Below, piece by piece: positions 34,174-42,644 of a stretch of DNA of 64,000 nt. Within the stretch, counting starts at the first letter, position 1, and every line of letters starts with the position of its first letter. The notes below the pieces were generated by a model. The model made no database searches, was not told the origin of the DNA, and saw only the letters and a program-made list of their open reading frames with translations. A program made the translations under genes and the position numbers. Source of the DNA: Kineosporiaceae bacterium (lineage in GTDB: Bacteria; Actinomycetota; Actinomycetes; Actinomycetales; Kineosporiaceae); assembly GCA_016713225.1 (NCBI GenBank), contig JADJPO010000003.1:806001-870000 (forward strand). The letters run 5' to 3'.

Positions 34174-34872
34174 GTGAAGGAGAACCTTCGATCGAGCGTC
34201 CAGGCGCAGCGTGAGCCGCTGAGCCGCGATCGGGTGCTGGTGACGGGGATGCGGCTTGCCGATGCCGAAGGGCTCGCGGCGGTGACCATGCGCCGGGTCG
34301 CCTCCGAGCTCGGGGTCGAGGCGATGTCGCTCTACTACCACCTGCCTGGCAAGGACTCACTCCTCGACGGCCTGGTCGAGGCGATCCTCGCCGAGATCGG
34401 GACCGCGATCGGCGCCACCACGAACGACGGCCAGGAGTGGGATGCCGCGTTGCGCCGCCGCTGCCTCACGGCCCGCGAGGTGATGCTGCGTCATCGCTGG
34501 GCCCCAGCCCTCATCGGCTCGCGCACGGCGATTCCCGTGCCGTTGTACGCCTACTACGAAGAGATCCTGACCACCCTGGTCGGGGGAGGGTTCAGCTACC
34601 ACCTCGCCCATCGGGCGATCCACGCACTCGGCAGCATGGTCCTGGGCTTCACCCAGGAGCTGTTCAGCCCCGCCGCGGGCGGCGAGGCACCGAGCGACGA
34701 GGACACCGAGGCCGCGATGGCGGAGATGGCCGCTGCGCTACCGCACCTGACGGCCATGGTCACCGCCGAACTTCACGACCACCAGGACGACCCGTTGGGC
34801 TGGTGCGACAGTCAGGCCGAGTTCGAGTTCACCCTGGACCTGTTGCTCGAGGGTCTGGCCCGACGCACCTGA
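34174..34872 (+). CDS. TetR/AcrR family transcriptional regulator
   Basis: A 232-residue repressor. The N-terminal helix-turn-helix reads LSRDRVLVTGMRLADAEGLAAVTMRRVASELGVEAMSLYYHLPGKDSLLDGLV, the form in which the recognition helix is followed by SLYYHLPGKD as in TetR proper. The C-terminal ligand domain resembles TetR_C. The GTG start lies seven bases after TAAGGT, giving a leaderless mRNA whose -10 is inside an operator. The adjoining DUF4386 gene is the likely regulated partner. The inducer is unknown. Confidence 0.92.
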   Translation: MKENLRSSVQAQREPLSRDRVLVTGMRLADAEGLAAVTMRRVASELGVEAMSLYYHLPGKDSLLDGLVEAILAEIGTAIGATTNDGQEWDAALRRRCLTAREVMLRHRWAPALIGSRTAIPVPLYAYYEEILTTLVGGGFSYHLAHRAIHALGSMVLGFTQELFSPAAGGEAPSDEDTEAAMAEMAAALPHLTAMVTAELHDHQDDPLGWCDSQAEFEFTLDLLLEGLARRT

Positions 34873-34959
34873 GCGTTTCTCGACCGCCCGGTCGGGGCGT
34901 GGAGGAGGTTCCGCTGTGGGACGCCTCTCGGTCAGGAGCCCTCATCTGCGGGCGGGTGG

Positions 34960-35526
34960 TCACCCATCCACCCCGTTCGTCGGGGTCAACTCGACGACGA
35001 TGTCGAGGTGGCCCGCGTGGCGGGCATACTCGGCCAGAACGTGCAGCAGGATCCACTCGAGGGTCGGCGTGGGTGCTGTGGCGAAACGGCCCCCGAGAGC
35101 GGCCGGCGTGTTCGGACCGTGGCGGCGGATGACCGACCGGGTGCGGGCCGCCACGGCATCCCACTGCTGCGCCAGCTGCGCCGCGGTCACGTCGTCCGGA
35201 ACCTGCCACCGGGCTCCCGGCAGGGTCTGGTCGGTCTCGGTCACCCAGGGCTCGGCGACGTTCCAGTCGCCGTACGGCTGTTCGACCGGCTCGCCCAGGA
35301 ATCCCCAGACGAACCAGCGCTGCTCCATGTGCAGCACGTGCGACAGGAGCTGCAGGGGAGTCCACCCGGAGTCGAGCCGTGATCGACGCTGCTCCTCGTC
35401 CGGCAGCGACAGCACCGCCGTGACGATCTCGCTGCGCAGCCAGTCCAGGTAAGCGACCCAGCGGTCGGCGCCGATGACGTCGTCCGGGCGCGGTTCGGTG
35501 CCCGCGGTGAGGTGTGCCTCGGTCAT
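34960..35526 (-). CDS. DinB-like/DUF664 family protein
   Basis: A 188-residue helical-bundle protein of the DinB/DUF664 group. Conserved-looking parts are YLDWLRSEIVTAVLSLPDEEQRRSRLDSGWTPLQLLSHVLHMEQRWFVWGFLG and the C-terminal ILLHVLAEYARHAGHLDI, where the histidines of HVLHMEQR and EYARHAGH would bind a metal. Several relatives are mycothiol- or bacillithiol-dependent transferases; the substrate here is unknown. The ATG at 35526 is preferred over an upstream in-frame start, because CAGAGT on the minus strand lies seven bases before it. Confidence 0.85.
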   Translation of the reverse strand: MTEAHLTAGTEPRPDDVIGADRWVAYLDWLRSEIVTAVLSLPDEEQRRSRLDSGWTPLQLLSHVLHMEQRWFVWGFLGEPVEQPYGDWNVAEPWVTETDQTLPGARWQVPDDVTAAQLAQQWDAVAARTRSVIRRHGPNTPAALGGRFATAPTPTLEWILLHVLAEYARHAGHLDIVVELTPTNGVDG

Positions 35527-35599
35527 GATGACCACTCTGCCGGGGTTCGAGCCGGCGAGCACGCTCGCCGTCGCGATCGCGGGCGCTTACGGTGATCCG

Positions 35600-36058
35600 A
35601 TGACCGCCGTCCACCTGGTGACTCCTGACGACGACGCTCTCGCCGAGGCGGGGCAGCTACTGGATGCCTTCAATCGTGAGTACGACGAACCCACCCCGGG
35701 TGCGGCGCGGCTCGCCGAGCGGCTGGCCGAACTGATCGCGGACGGCGACACCGTCGTGCTGCTCGCCGACGGCCAGGCAGGCATCGCCGTCGTCCGGCTG
35801 CGCAAGTCGATCTGGAGCGATCAGCTCGAGGCCTACCTGGCCGAGCTGTACGTCGTGCCCTCCCGTCGGGGTGCCGGCGTGGGTCGCGCGCTCATGGCCG
35901 CCTGCCTGCACCACGCGCGCGAGCGAGGCGCCGACTACATCGACCTGGTGACCAGCGAGGACGACGTCGCCGCCCGATATCTCTACGCCAAGAGCGGTTT
36001 CCGCCGCACCGAGGGCGATGACGGGCCGTTGATGGTCTGTTTCGAACGGGACCTGTGA
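35600..36058 (+). CDS. GNAT family N-acetyltransferase
   Basis: A 152-residue acetyltransferase. The acetyl-CoA site is YVVPSRRGAGVGRALMAACLHHARERGADYIDLVTSEDD, followed by ARYLYAKSGFRRTEG, the usual C-terminal strand and helix. The substrate is not predictable. TACGGT lies six bases before the ATG without a ribosome site, so the message is probably leaderless. It overlaps the downstream methyltransferase gene at TGATG. Confidence 0.93.
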   Translation: MTAVHLVTPDDDALAEAGQLLDAFNREYDEPTPGAARLAERLAELIADGDTVVLLADGQAGIAVVRLRKSIWSDQLEAYLAELYVVPSRRGAGVGRALMAACLHHARERGADYIDLVTSEDDVAARYLYAKSGFRRTEGDDGPLMVCFERDL

Positions 36059-36666
36059 TGGCGTCACGCGTCGCCCACTGGGACAAGCAGGCGCCCAGCT
36101 ACGACCGCCGCACCTCAGCGCTCGAGCGCAGGATCATGGCGGCCAGCCGAGGCTGGGTGGGACGTCGCGCCCGGGGCGCCACGCTGGAGATCGCGGTCGG
36201 GACCGGCGCCAACTTCAGCTACTACCCATCGGAGGTGACGCTCACCGGGGTTGATTTCAGCCCCGCGATGCTGCAGCTGGCCGGACGACGTGCCGCCGAC
36301 CTCGACCGTGCGGTGCCCTTGCACCAGGCGGACGCCGCCGCGTTGCCGTTCGCCGACGCCTCCTTCGACAGCGTGGTGTGCACGTTCGCGATGTGCTGCG
36401 TGCCAGACGAGAAGGCGGCTCTGTTCGAGGCGATTCGGGTGTTGCGACCCGGGGGAGACCTGCTCCTGGCGGACCATGTCGTGGCCAGCTCGGTCCCGAT
36501 TCGCGTCGTGCAGCAGCTGGTGGAGTTGGTGACCGTGCCCCTTCACGGCGAACACTTCACGCGGCGTCCGTTGACGGTGTTGCGGGGTTTCGAGGTCCAG
36601 ATCCTGGACGCCGAGCGCCTCACGATGGGCGCCATCGAGCGAGTGCAGGCGCGCAAACCCGCGTGA
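36058..36666 (+). CDS. Class I SAM-dependent methyltransferase
   Basis: A 202-residue methyltransferase similar to UbiE/COQ5-type enzymes. Motif I is LEIAVGTGANFSYYP, motif II LTGVDFSPAMLQLAGRRA, then DAAALPFADASFDSVVCTFAMCCVPDE and VLRPGGDLLLADHV. The start ATG overlaps the stop codon of the acetyltransferase gene by one base, which suggests a shared transcript and perhaps action on the same small molecule. A GTG one codon upstream is also possible. Confidence 0.92.
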   Translation: MASRVAHWDKQAPSYDRRTSALERRIMAASRGWVGRRARGATLEIAVGTGANFSYYPSEVTLTGVDFSPAMLQLAGRRAADLDRAVPLHQADAAALPFADASFDSVVCTFAMCCVPDEKAALFEAIRVLRPGGDLLLADHVVASSVPIRVVQQLVELVTVPLHGEHFTRRPLTVLRGFEVQILDAERLTMGAIERVQARKPA

Positions 36667-36684
36667 TGACAGGGGGATTGCCGG

Positions 36685-37284
36685 ATGCGTGATGAGTGGG
36701 TGTACGTCGTCACCGACATCGAGACCGATGGCCATGCGCCGGGTCCCAACTCGATGCTGTCGTTCGCCTCGGTGGCGGTGAGGGCCGACGGCACCGAGTG
36801 CGGCACCTTCGAGGCGGTGCTGGAGTCGTTGCCGGGCGCGGCTCCTGAGCCGGCGACCCTCGCCTGGTGGCAGACCCAGCCGGTCGAGGCATGGGCCGCC
36901 GCCACCACGAACCCTCGGCCGGTGCCCGAGGTGATGGCGGACTTCGTCTCCTGGGTTCAGGGCCTCCCTCGACCGCGAATGTTCGCGGCGTCCCCGATCG
37001 CCTTCGACGGTCCGTGGATCGACTACTACCTGCGACGGTTTACCCGCTACGGGCTCGTGCAGGACACGTCCGGCGATCACTTGTTCGACGGCGCCGGGCT
37101 GTGTCTGCGCAGTTACGCCGCCGCCGTCCTGGGGTACCCGGTCGCCGAGCTGAACCCGTCGGTGTTGCCGCCACAGTGGCTGGGCAACGTGGAGCACACC
37201 CACCGCGCCATCGACGATGCACGCGGTTACGCCCATCTGTTGGGCGAGCTGTTCCGCCGAACCGGTGCGGCGACCCGCTCATGA
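36685..37284 (+). CDS. DnaQ-like DEDDh 3'-5' exonuclease
   Basis: A 199-residue exonuclease-fold protein. ExoI is YVVTDIETDGHAPG (Asp and Glu), ExoII lies near IAFDGPWIDYYLRRF, and ExoIII is EHTHRAIDDARGYAHLL with the DEDDh histidine and aspartate. Stand-alone proteins of this size degrade short DNA or RNA, like oligoribonuclease relatives. It follows the methyltransferase gene by 18 bases. Its stop codon begins a large compound palindrome. Confidence 0.9.
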   Translation: MRDEWVYVVTDIETDGHAPGPNSMLSFASVAVRADGTECGTFEAVLESLPGAAPEPATLAWWQTQPVEAWAAATTNPRPVPEVMADFVSWVQGLPRPRMFAASPIAFDGPWIDYYLRRFTRYGLVQDTSGDHLFDGAGLCLRSYAAAVLGYPVAELNPSVLPPQWLGNVEHTHRAIDDARGYAHLLGELFRRTGAATRS

Positions 37285-37357
37285 TCACATCGAGGGGTCA
37301 CAGAAACACCGTTTCTCTCGCGCAAACGGTGCGATGGTGACTCCTCGATGTGATCAT
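37281..37357. repeat. Compound palindrome, nested inverted repeats
   Basis: Outer arms 37281-37301 and 37337-37357 match at 20 of 21 positions and begin ATGATCACATCGAGG. Inside them CACCGTTT (37307-37314) pairs with AAACGGTG (37324-37331). The outer end shares ATGATCAC with the palindromes at 7641 and 53177. It starts at the stop codon of the exonuclease gene and could act as a terminator. Confidence 0.75.
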
Positions 37358-37413
37358 CGCCGACGCAGCCGAACCCACCTGCGCGCCTCGCGGGCGAGGG
37401 GGTGTGATGGGGT

Positions 37414-38283
37414 GTGACCATCGAGCTCGGGCAACCAGATACCGGCGAGTTGGGCGGGATCATCGCCGCCCTGGGGGAGTGGCAGGACGACGCGGGGCCG
37501 GTCCAGCTTCACCCGGGGGATCTGGGCTGGTTGTGGCGATTCGGCGCGGCGGCGACTGCTGCGGCGACCCGGACCTGGCGCCGGAACGGACGGCTCGTGG
37601 CCGTGGGGGAGCTCGATGGGCACGGGTTGGTGCGCCTGGCGATCGCACCCGACGCTCGGCACGATGCAGCGCTCTCGCAGCAGCTGGCCGCCGATCTGTC
37701 GGACCCGGGTCGGGGTGTTCTGCCCGAAGGCGTGGCCAGCGTCGAACTGCCTCCCGGAGCGCCGGTGCGCGAGGTGCTCTCGGCGCATGGTTGGGTGCTG
37801 GACGAGTCGTGGGCTCTGTTGCGGCGCAACCTCATCGGCCCGGTCGGTGATCCCGGTGTCCGGATCGAAGTGGTCGGCCCAGAGCGGGTCCACGAGCGCA
37901 CGGGCGTGCAACGCGCGGCGTTCCCGGGGTCGGTCTTCACCGACGAGCGCTGGCAGGCCATGGCGATCGGGCCGGCGTACGCCGATGCGCAGTGCCTGCT
38001 CGCCTACGACGACCTCGGTGTCGCGGTCGCGGCGGTGACCGTGTGGTCCGCCGGACCCGGACGACCTGGACTGCTCGAACCGATGGGCGTGCACCGTGAC
38101 CACCGCCACCAAGGCTACGGCCGTGCGGTCACTGTCGCGGCAGCAGCCGCACTTCAGGCGATGGGGTCGTCCAGTGCGATCGTCTGCACGTCGTCGTCCA
38201 ACGAGGCCGGCATCGCGACCTACCGGGCCGCCGGATTCCAGCCGCTCACCGAACGGCGGGATCTTCGCCGCGACGCCGGGTGA
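37414..38283 (+). CDS. GNAT family N-acetyltransferase, two-domain
   Basis: A 289-residue protein of two GNAT-like halves. The N-terminal half (about 1-130) is degenerate; the C-terminal half has the acetyl-CoA motif PMGVHRDHRHQGYGRAVTVAAAAAL and SSNEAGIATYRAAGFQPL. Similar double-GNAT enzymes include the mycothiol acetyltransferase family, but the specific hallmarks of MshD are not seen. GTG at 37414 is used; no clear ribosome site or -10 is present. It is preceded by a compound palindrome and followed by a relic region. Confidence 0.85.
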   Translation: MTIELGQPDTGELGGIIAALGEWQDDAGPVQLHPGDLGWLWRFGAAATAAATRTWRRNGRLVAVGELDGHGLVRLAIAPDARHDAALSQQLAADLSDPGRGVLPEGVASVELPPGAPVREVLSAHGWVLDESWALLRRNLIGPVGDPGVRIEVVGPERVHERTGVQRAAFPGSVFTDERWQAMAIGPAYADAQCLLAYDDLGVAVAAVTVWSAGPGRPGLLEPMGVHRDHRHQGYGRAVTVAAAAALQAMGSSSAIVCTSSSNEAGIATYRAAGFQPLTERRDLRRDAG

Positions 38284-38349
38284 TGGGGGAGTTCGAGAGT
38301 CCCAGCTGGGACGTCGAGATCTCACCCTTCGAGACGCCCCCGGGCTGGG

Positions 38350-38687
38350 TCAGCCGGGCGATTCGACGAGCACCGCGGCGGCCATCGCGCGCCGGTCGGC
38401 ACAGCGCTTCGGCATCGTGTTCCAGTAGTAGGGGGTGACCAGCCATTTCTCGGGGTAGCCGAACCCCGGTACACCGGCCGCGACGCCGTCCGCGATCATC
38501 GGCAGCCAGCGGGTTGGCGTGGCAGCCGGACGAGCAGGTCGTCACCCAGACGAAACAGGACATTCGACGATCCCGACGCCGTCAACGGCTCGAATCGCAA
38601 GGACGCCTGCTCCGGCAGCGATCGGGCCACCAGTCTGCGCACGAGCGAGATGTCCACAGGCAGCTCGTCATCATGCAGGGTGATCAT
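38350..38687 (-). pseudogene. Aminoglycoside phosphotransferase family relic with internal deletions
   Basis: The minus strand encodes ITLHDDELPVDISLVRRLV ... ASGSSNVLFRLGDDLLVRLPRQ, the N-terminal lobe of APH/ChoK kinases. Just after RLPRQP the frame shifts, and another frame continues RWLPMIADGVAAGVPGFGYPEKWLV, which follows the same family a few residues later. It then jumps to TPYYWNTMPKRCADRRAMAAAVL, resembling the family's extreme C-terminus. The kinase catalytic loop and metal site are absent. A normal gene is about 290-300 codons; about 110 remain in pieces. An upstream in-frame ATG at 38720 exists. Confidence 0.8.
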
Positions 38688-38810
38688 GGCGTCGATCCTG
38701 ATGCGCCGAACATCCGTCACGCGACTCGATATTCACCGTCAACCGAGAGCCGTCGCGCTCCCGAATCGGATCAGAACCGAACCCCGCTCTGCACACGAAC
38801 CCTAACGCCG

Positions 38811-38824
38811 ATAATGCACATTAT
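38811..38824. promoter_or_regulatory. ATAATG-CA-CATTAT operator-like palindrome with TTGACA
   Basis: A perfect AT-rich palindrome in a GC-rich region. Read on the minus strand, TTGACA lies directly before it and TAGGGT follows 19 bases later, so it sits between -35 and -10 of a promoter aimed at the phosphotransferase relic. Confidence 0.5.
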
Positions 38825-38945
38825 GTCAATTCACTCGACTCCGGCTCTGGATCGTGACCCTCCCCACGGTCGGCGTCTGCGTCAGTGTCGGCTTCGCGCA
38901 TGTCCACCTCCGCCGAACGCTGCCCACAGCCTCGCTCGTCCGAGC

Positions 38946-40157
38946 TCACGACACCACAGAGACCGTGCCCGCATAGGTCCCGCGACAGGCAAGCCCCACA
39001 CAGTCGCCGTCCAGCATCTGGAAGATGATCTCGCCGGTGTTGTTGCGGGCCTTGTAGTGTCCGACGCCATCGACGTCGCCGGCCTGCGCGGTGAACGGAC
39101 TCCCGTCGGAGATGTCCAGGTCGAGGCTCGTGGCCTTCGAGCCGGCACCGACGTCCAGCTGAGCGCGCACGTTGGTGGCCGCCAGGTAGAGCGCACCCTG
39201 GGCACACCGCCGTCCCACCGCGGGCACGCCGGAGCAGTGAACCTGGTCGTGCTCCCCCGCCGACAGCGTGTAGAACGCCACGCCCGGGTGCCGGGCCGGC
39301 ATGGCGGCGAGACTGTGGCGGCCGCTGAGCGCCGTCCAGCCGTTCGCCGAGGGGAAGAACCCGAACACGTAGGGATCGAGCAGATTCTGGGAGCCGCACG
39401 TCGTCGCCAGCGGATTGGCGAAGCCCACGGCCAGACAGGACGACAGGCCCCGGACGCCGCCGGCGATGTTGACGAACCGCCGCACGTCCGACCACCCGGC
39501 GTCCTGGTGCCCCTTCTCATCGCTCCAGGTCAGGGCCGCCATGGCCATGGACACCCCGAGCGAGTGCGAGACGATGTCGACCTGCGCCGCACCCGTCGTC
39601 CGCTGCACGTCGGCGACGAAGTCGAGGATCATGCGGTACTTGGCGGGTGAGTGGTAGTTGAGCTGAGGCATGCGCTGTTCGGTTGCCTCGAGGAAGGTCA
39701 CCCCGAACAGCTCGCACGGCTGGTAGCCACGACTGAGCAGTTCGTCGTAGACCGATCGGCTCGGAGCCGGGCGACCGGCGACCGTGCCCACGATGTCGGA
39801 GTCCCAGCTCACGGCATGGTCGGCGTTGCCGTGCACGAAGATGACCGGCGTGTGCCGCCGCTGGCAGCTGCCGCCCCCGAACCCGCCGGAGAAGTCACCG
39901 GCGTCGGGAAAGCTCGGGTCGAACTGCACGTCCGTGGCCGAACACGAGGGGAACTCGAAGCGTCCGCAGTCCAGCCTGCGCCCTGGCGACGCCGACGGGG
40001 TGGCCGCACCGGACGCCGCACCCGGCGGTTCCCCGCCGCCTCCTCCCCCGATCAGCCGCATCAGGCCGAGGACCACCACCACGGCAAGGGTGACGGCACC
40101 TCCGAGCACTCGGCGCCACAGGCGTCGGCTGGGATGTCGTCCCTCGGAGTCGGTCAT
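38946..40157 (-). CDS. Secreted lipase-like alpha/beta hydrolase
   Basis: A 403-residue exported protein. A basic start and one membrane segment (LGGAVTLAVVVVLGLMRLIGG) act as signal or anchor, followed by a Gly/Ala/Ser/Pro linker. The hydrolase domain has FVHGNADHAVSWDSD (oxyanion loop), VDIVSHSLGVSMAMAAL (nucleophile in SHSLG), and a late histidine in VDGVGHYKARNNTGEI. Six or more cysteines suggest disulfides outside the cell. The layout resembles class 2 lipases/esterases; the substrate is unknown. The ATG at 40157 lies seven bases after TTAGGT read on the minus strand; a GTG at 40166 is the alternative start. Confidence 0.85.
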   Translation of the reverse strand: MTDSEGRHPSRRLWRRVLGGAVTLAVVVVLGLMRLIGGGGGGEPPGAASGAATPSASPGRRLDCGRFEFPSCSATDVQFDPSFPDAGDFSGGFGGGSCQRRHTPVIFVHGNADHAVSWDSDIVGTVAGRPAPSRSVYDELLSRGYQPCELFGVTFLEATEQRMPQLNYHSPAKYRMILDFVADVQRTTGAAQVDIVSHSLGVSMAMAALTWSDEKGHQDAGWSDVRRFVNIAGGVRGLSSCLAVGFANPLATTCGSQNLLDPYVFGFFPSANGWTALSGRHSLAAMPARHPGVAFYTLSAGEHDQVHCSGVPAVGRRCAQGALYLAATNVRAQLDVGAGSKATSLDLDISDGSPFTAQAGDVDGVGHYKARNNTGEIIFQMLDGDCVGLACRGTYAGTVSVVS

Positions 40158-40243
40158 ATCCGGCACCTAACCAGCCACAGCGCCCCCGGACCACGAGATG
40201 TGATCAGCCTCGCAACGGCCAAACCCGCTGCTAGCGTGCGCGC

Positions 40244-40693
40244 GTGATCCGTGAAGCGACACCGGACGACTTCGAGGCGATCCGATGCCTCTACCGCCAA
40301 CTGCACCCGAGCGACCCCATCGTCGAGGACGATTCCGACCGTCTGGTGTTCCACGAGATCCTCCGGACGCCGGGACTCCACCTCGTGGTCCTCGAGCTCG
40401 ACGGCGCCGTAGTGGCGACCACCTACGTGAACATCATTCCCAACCTCACCCGATCCGCCTCCCCCTATGCGGTGATCGAGAACGTGGTCGTCGACGAGCG
40501 GCTGCGAGGCAGCGGACTCGGCAGGCAGATCATGGCGTCGAGCCTGCAAACCGCTTGGGACGCAGGCTGTTACAAGGCCATGTTGCTCACGGGTTCTCGC
40601 ACGCCCTCGACCCACGCCTTCTATCGGTCATGCGGTTTCAGCGCAGATGCGAAGACCGCTTACCTCGCTCGACCACCCCACGAGACCTACTGA
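40244..40693 (+). CDS. GNAT family N-acetyltransferase
   Basis: A 149-residue acetyltransferase. VIENVVVDERLRGSGLGRQIMASSL carries the acetyl-CoA binding loop, and LLTGSRTPSTHAFYRSCGFSAD is the C-terminal core. Substrate unknown. The GTG start lies six bases after TAGCGT. The last seven bases overlap the 3' end of the response regulator gene on the other strand. Confidence 0.93.
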   Translation: MIREATPDDFEAIRCLYRQLHPSDPIVEDDSDRLVFHEILRTPGLHLVVLELDGAVVATTYVNIIPNLTRSASPYAVIENVVVDERLRGSGLGRQIMASSLQTAWDAGCYKAMLLTGSRTPSTHAFYRSCGFSADAKTAYLARPPHETY

Positions 40694-41382
40694 GCCGCGC
40701 CGCCTTCGGCATCGTGAACCACCAGCGCGAGCTGAACCCGGTTGTCCAGACCCAGTTTCGCCAACAGGCGCGAGACGTGAGCCTTGACGGTCGGCACACT
40801 CATGCCGAGCTCGCCGCCGATCTGGGCATTCGAGAGCCCGCGCGCGACGGCCGATGCCACGTCTCGCTCCCGATCGGTCGCGCGGTCGAGCAGGTCGGCG
40901 GCCGCCGTGCGGCGGTCGTACGTCACCGGGTCGGCCACCTGGTCGATCAGGCGCCGAACCACCGCCGGGCTGAGGATCGGCTCCCCCGCGGCCACCCGGC
41001 GGACGGCGTCGATCAGGTCGCCGGGTGGGGCGTCCTTGAGCAGATAGCCCCGGGCACCGGCCCGCAGCGCCCGCACGACCTGTGCATCCGCATGAAACGT
41101 GGTCAGCATGACGACGTGGGGCGCCGAGGGGCGAGCGCACAGGCGCTCGGCGGCTGCGAGCCCGTCGACCCGGGGCATCCGCACGTCGAGCAGGACGACG
41201 TCCGGGCGGTGGGCCTGCACCAGCTCGAGCACCTCGGCACCGTCGGCGCCCTCGGCGACGACCTCCACATCGGGTGCGCTGGCGAACAACAGCCGCAGGC
41301 CGCTGCGCACCAGCGGGTCGTCGTCCACGATCGCCAGTCGAATCGGACGGGGCGCCGCGGCGCCGCGGGTCAGGCCAACCAT
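40687..41382 (-). CDS. LuxR/NarL-family response regulator
   Basis: A 231-residue regulator. The receiver domain starts IRLAIVDDDPLVRSGLRLLF, with the phosphorylation site Asp66 in VVLLDVRMPRVDG and Lys in YLLKDAPPGDL. The C-terminal LuxR-type helix-turn-helix is ATDRERDVASAVARGLSNAQIGGELGMSVPTVKAHVSRLLAKLGL. Its start overlaps the sensor kinase gene upstream by 13 bases, so the two are co-translated. The likely target is the membrane protein gene that diverges from this operon, together with its own promoter. Confidence 0.95.
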   Translation of the reverse strand: MVGLTRGAAAPRPIRLAIVDDDPLVRSGLRLLFASAPDVEVVAEGADGAEVLELVQAHRPDVVLLDVRMPRVDGLAAAERLCARPSAPHVVMLTTFHADAQVVRALRAGARGYLLKDAPPGDLIDAVRRVAAGEPILSPAVVRRLIDQVADPVTYDRRTAAADLLDRATDRERDVASAVARGLSNAQIGGELGMSVPTVKAHVSRLLAKLGLDNRVQLALVVHDAEGGAAQ

Positions 41383-42524
41383 GGCAGGCGCGCCTCCAGG
41401 CAGAACCGTCCGGCTGCCAGTCCGTGTGACAGCCGACCGCCGGCCAGTTCGACGCGTTCACTCAACCCCACGAGACCGAGTCCGCCGTCCGGCGCCACGA
41501 CGGTCACGGCGCGGCTGGATGCCGGGTTGCTCACCTGGATCAGCAACTCCTGCCCCGGCGCGCCGTCGACCACGAGCTCGACGGCGCTGCCCGGTGCGTG
41601 TTTGCGCACGTTCGTCAAGGCCTCCTGAACCACGCGGTACGCGACGCGACCCGTTGCGGACGGTGGCGGTGCGCCGGCCGAGGCAAGCCGGTTGTCGAAC
41701 TGGACGTCGCTGCCGCAGGAGCGGGCGTCGGCCACCAGCCGGGCCACCTCGTCGAGTCCCGGCTGCGGTGGTTCGGGTTCGTGCCGTGCATCGTGGCGCA
41801 GGACACCGATGACGGCTCGCAGCTCCTCCAATGCCTCGTGAGCCCCGCGGCGGATGACCGCTGCCGCAGCCTGGACGTCCTGCGGCAGCGTCGGGTGCAC
41901 CTCGAGCGCACCCGCATGCAGGCTGATCATGGACAACCGATGTCCGAGCACGTCGTGCATCTCGCGGGCGATGCGGTCCCGCTCGGCGCGCCGTGCCTGA
42001 CTGACGCGCATCCGCTGTTCGGACTCCGCGCGCACGGCGCGATCGCTGAGATGTCTGATCAGCGCCTGCCGTTCACGGGCATACAACCCCCACCCGAGAG
42101 CCGCGCCGGCCAGGACCCCTCGCACCACGAGGTCCGTCCACAGCGGGTATTGCGGATCCGGTTGCAGCGTCAGATACAGCGGTGCAGTGGCGACGTAGCC
42201 GGCCGCGAATCCGGCAGCGAGCGTCACTCGGCGACGCAGCGCCACGCCGAACACCGCGCCCCACACCGCCCCACTCGCCATGATCGAGACAGCACTGAGC
42301 GGCACGATCAGCACGGCGAGACCGAGCGGCCATCGTCGCCGCAGCAGCAGGGCGAGGCATGCCGGGACGCCGATCGCGACGTCCAGCTGCCAGGGCACCA
42401 GTCCCGGAACCGGCCCGGTGGCATCCCCGACCGCCACCAGGACCGCGCCGGCGAGGAGTGCTCCGACGACCATCGCCACGTCACGTAGGGCATCAGCCGT
42501 GCGGCGAGGCCCAGGACTGCTCAT
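41370..42524 (-). CDS. Two-component sensor histidine kinase, HPK7/DesK-like
   Basis: A 384-residue kinase. About five membrane spans fill residues 15-150 with almost no external domain, so it probably senses a state of the membrane. The dimerisation box is ERDRIAREMHDVLGHRLSM with phospho-acceptor His190 (HisKA_3 type). The ATPase domain has VVQEALTNVRKHAPGS and DGGLGLVGLSERVELAGG. TAGCCT on the minus strand lies six bases before the ATG, so the message is probably leaderless. The response regulator follows in overlap. Confidence 0.94.
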   Translation of the reverse strand: MSSPGPRRTADALRDVAMVVGALLAGAVLVAVGDATGPVPGLVPWQLDVAIGVPACLALLLRRRWPLGLAVLIVPLSAVSIMASGAVWGAVFGVALRRRVTLAAGFAAGYVATAPLYLTLQPDPQYPLWTDLVVRGVLAGAALGWGLYARERQALIRHLSDRAVRAESEQRMRVSQARRAERDRIAREMHDVLGHRLSMISLHAGALEVHPTLPQDVQAAAAVIRRGAHEALEELRAVIGVLRHDARHEPEPPQPGLDEVARLVADARSCGSDVQFDNRLASAGAPPPSATGRVAYRVVQEALTNVRKHAPGSAVELVVDGAPGQELLIQVSNPASSRAVTVVAPDGGLGLVGLSERVELAGGRLSHGLAAGRFCLEARLPWLA

Positions 42525-42567
42525 GGGTTCAGGCTAGGGCGGGCAGACCGCCCATGGCAGCAACCCG

Positions 42568-42609
42568 GGTCACCCCGACCCCCTACCAAAGGCGGGGGTC
42601 GAGGTGACC
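42568..42609. promoter_or_regulatory. Long palindrome between kinase operon and membrane protein gene
   Basis: CGACCCCC (42576-42583) pairs with GGGGGTCG (42594-42601), and GGTCACC (42568-42574) pairs with GGTGACC (42603-42609). The loop is TACCAAAGGC. It lies in the divergent spacer and is a candidate binding site for the LuxR-type regulator. Confidence 0.55.
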
Positions 42610-42644
42610 GATCGCCGACGACAGCACCGTGTCGGCACAGCATC

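Noticed and set aside
37414..38283. Mycothiol synthase MshD for the two-domain GNAT
   Set aside because: Domain layout is similar but the N-terminal half is degenerate and no MshD-specific motif could be recognised.
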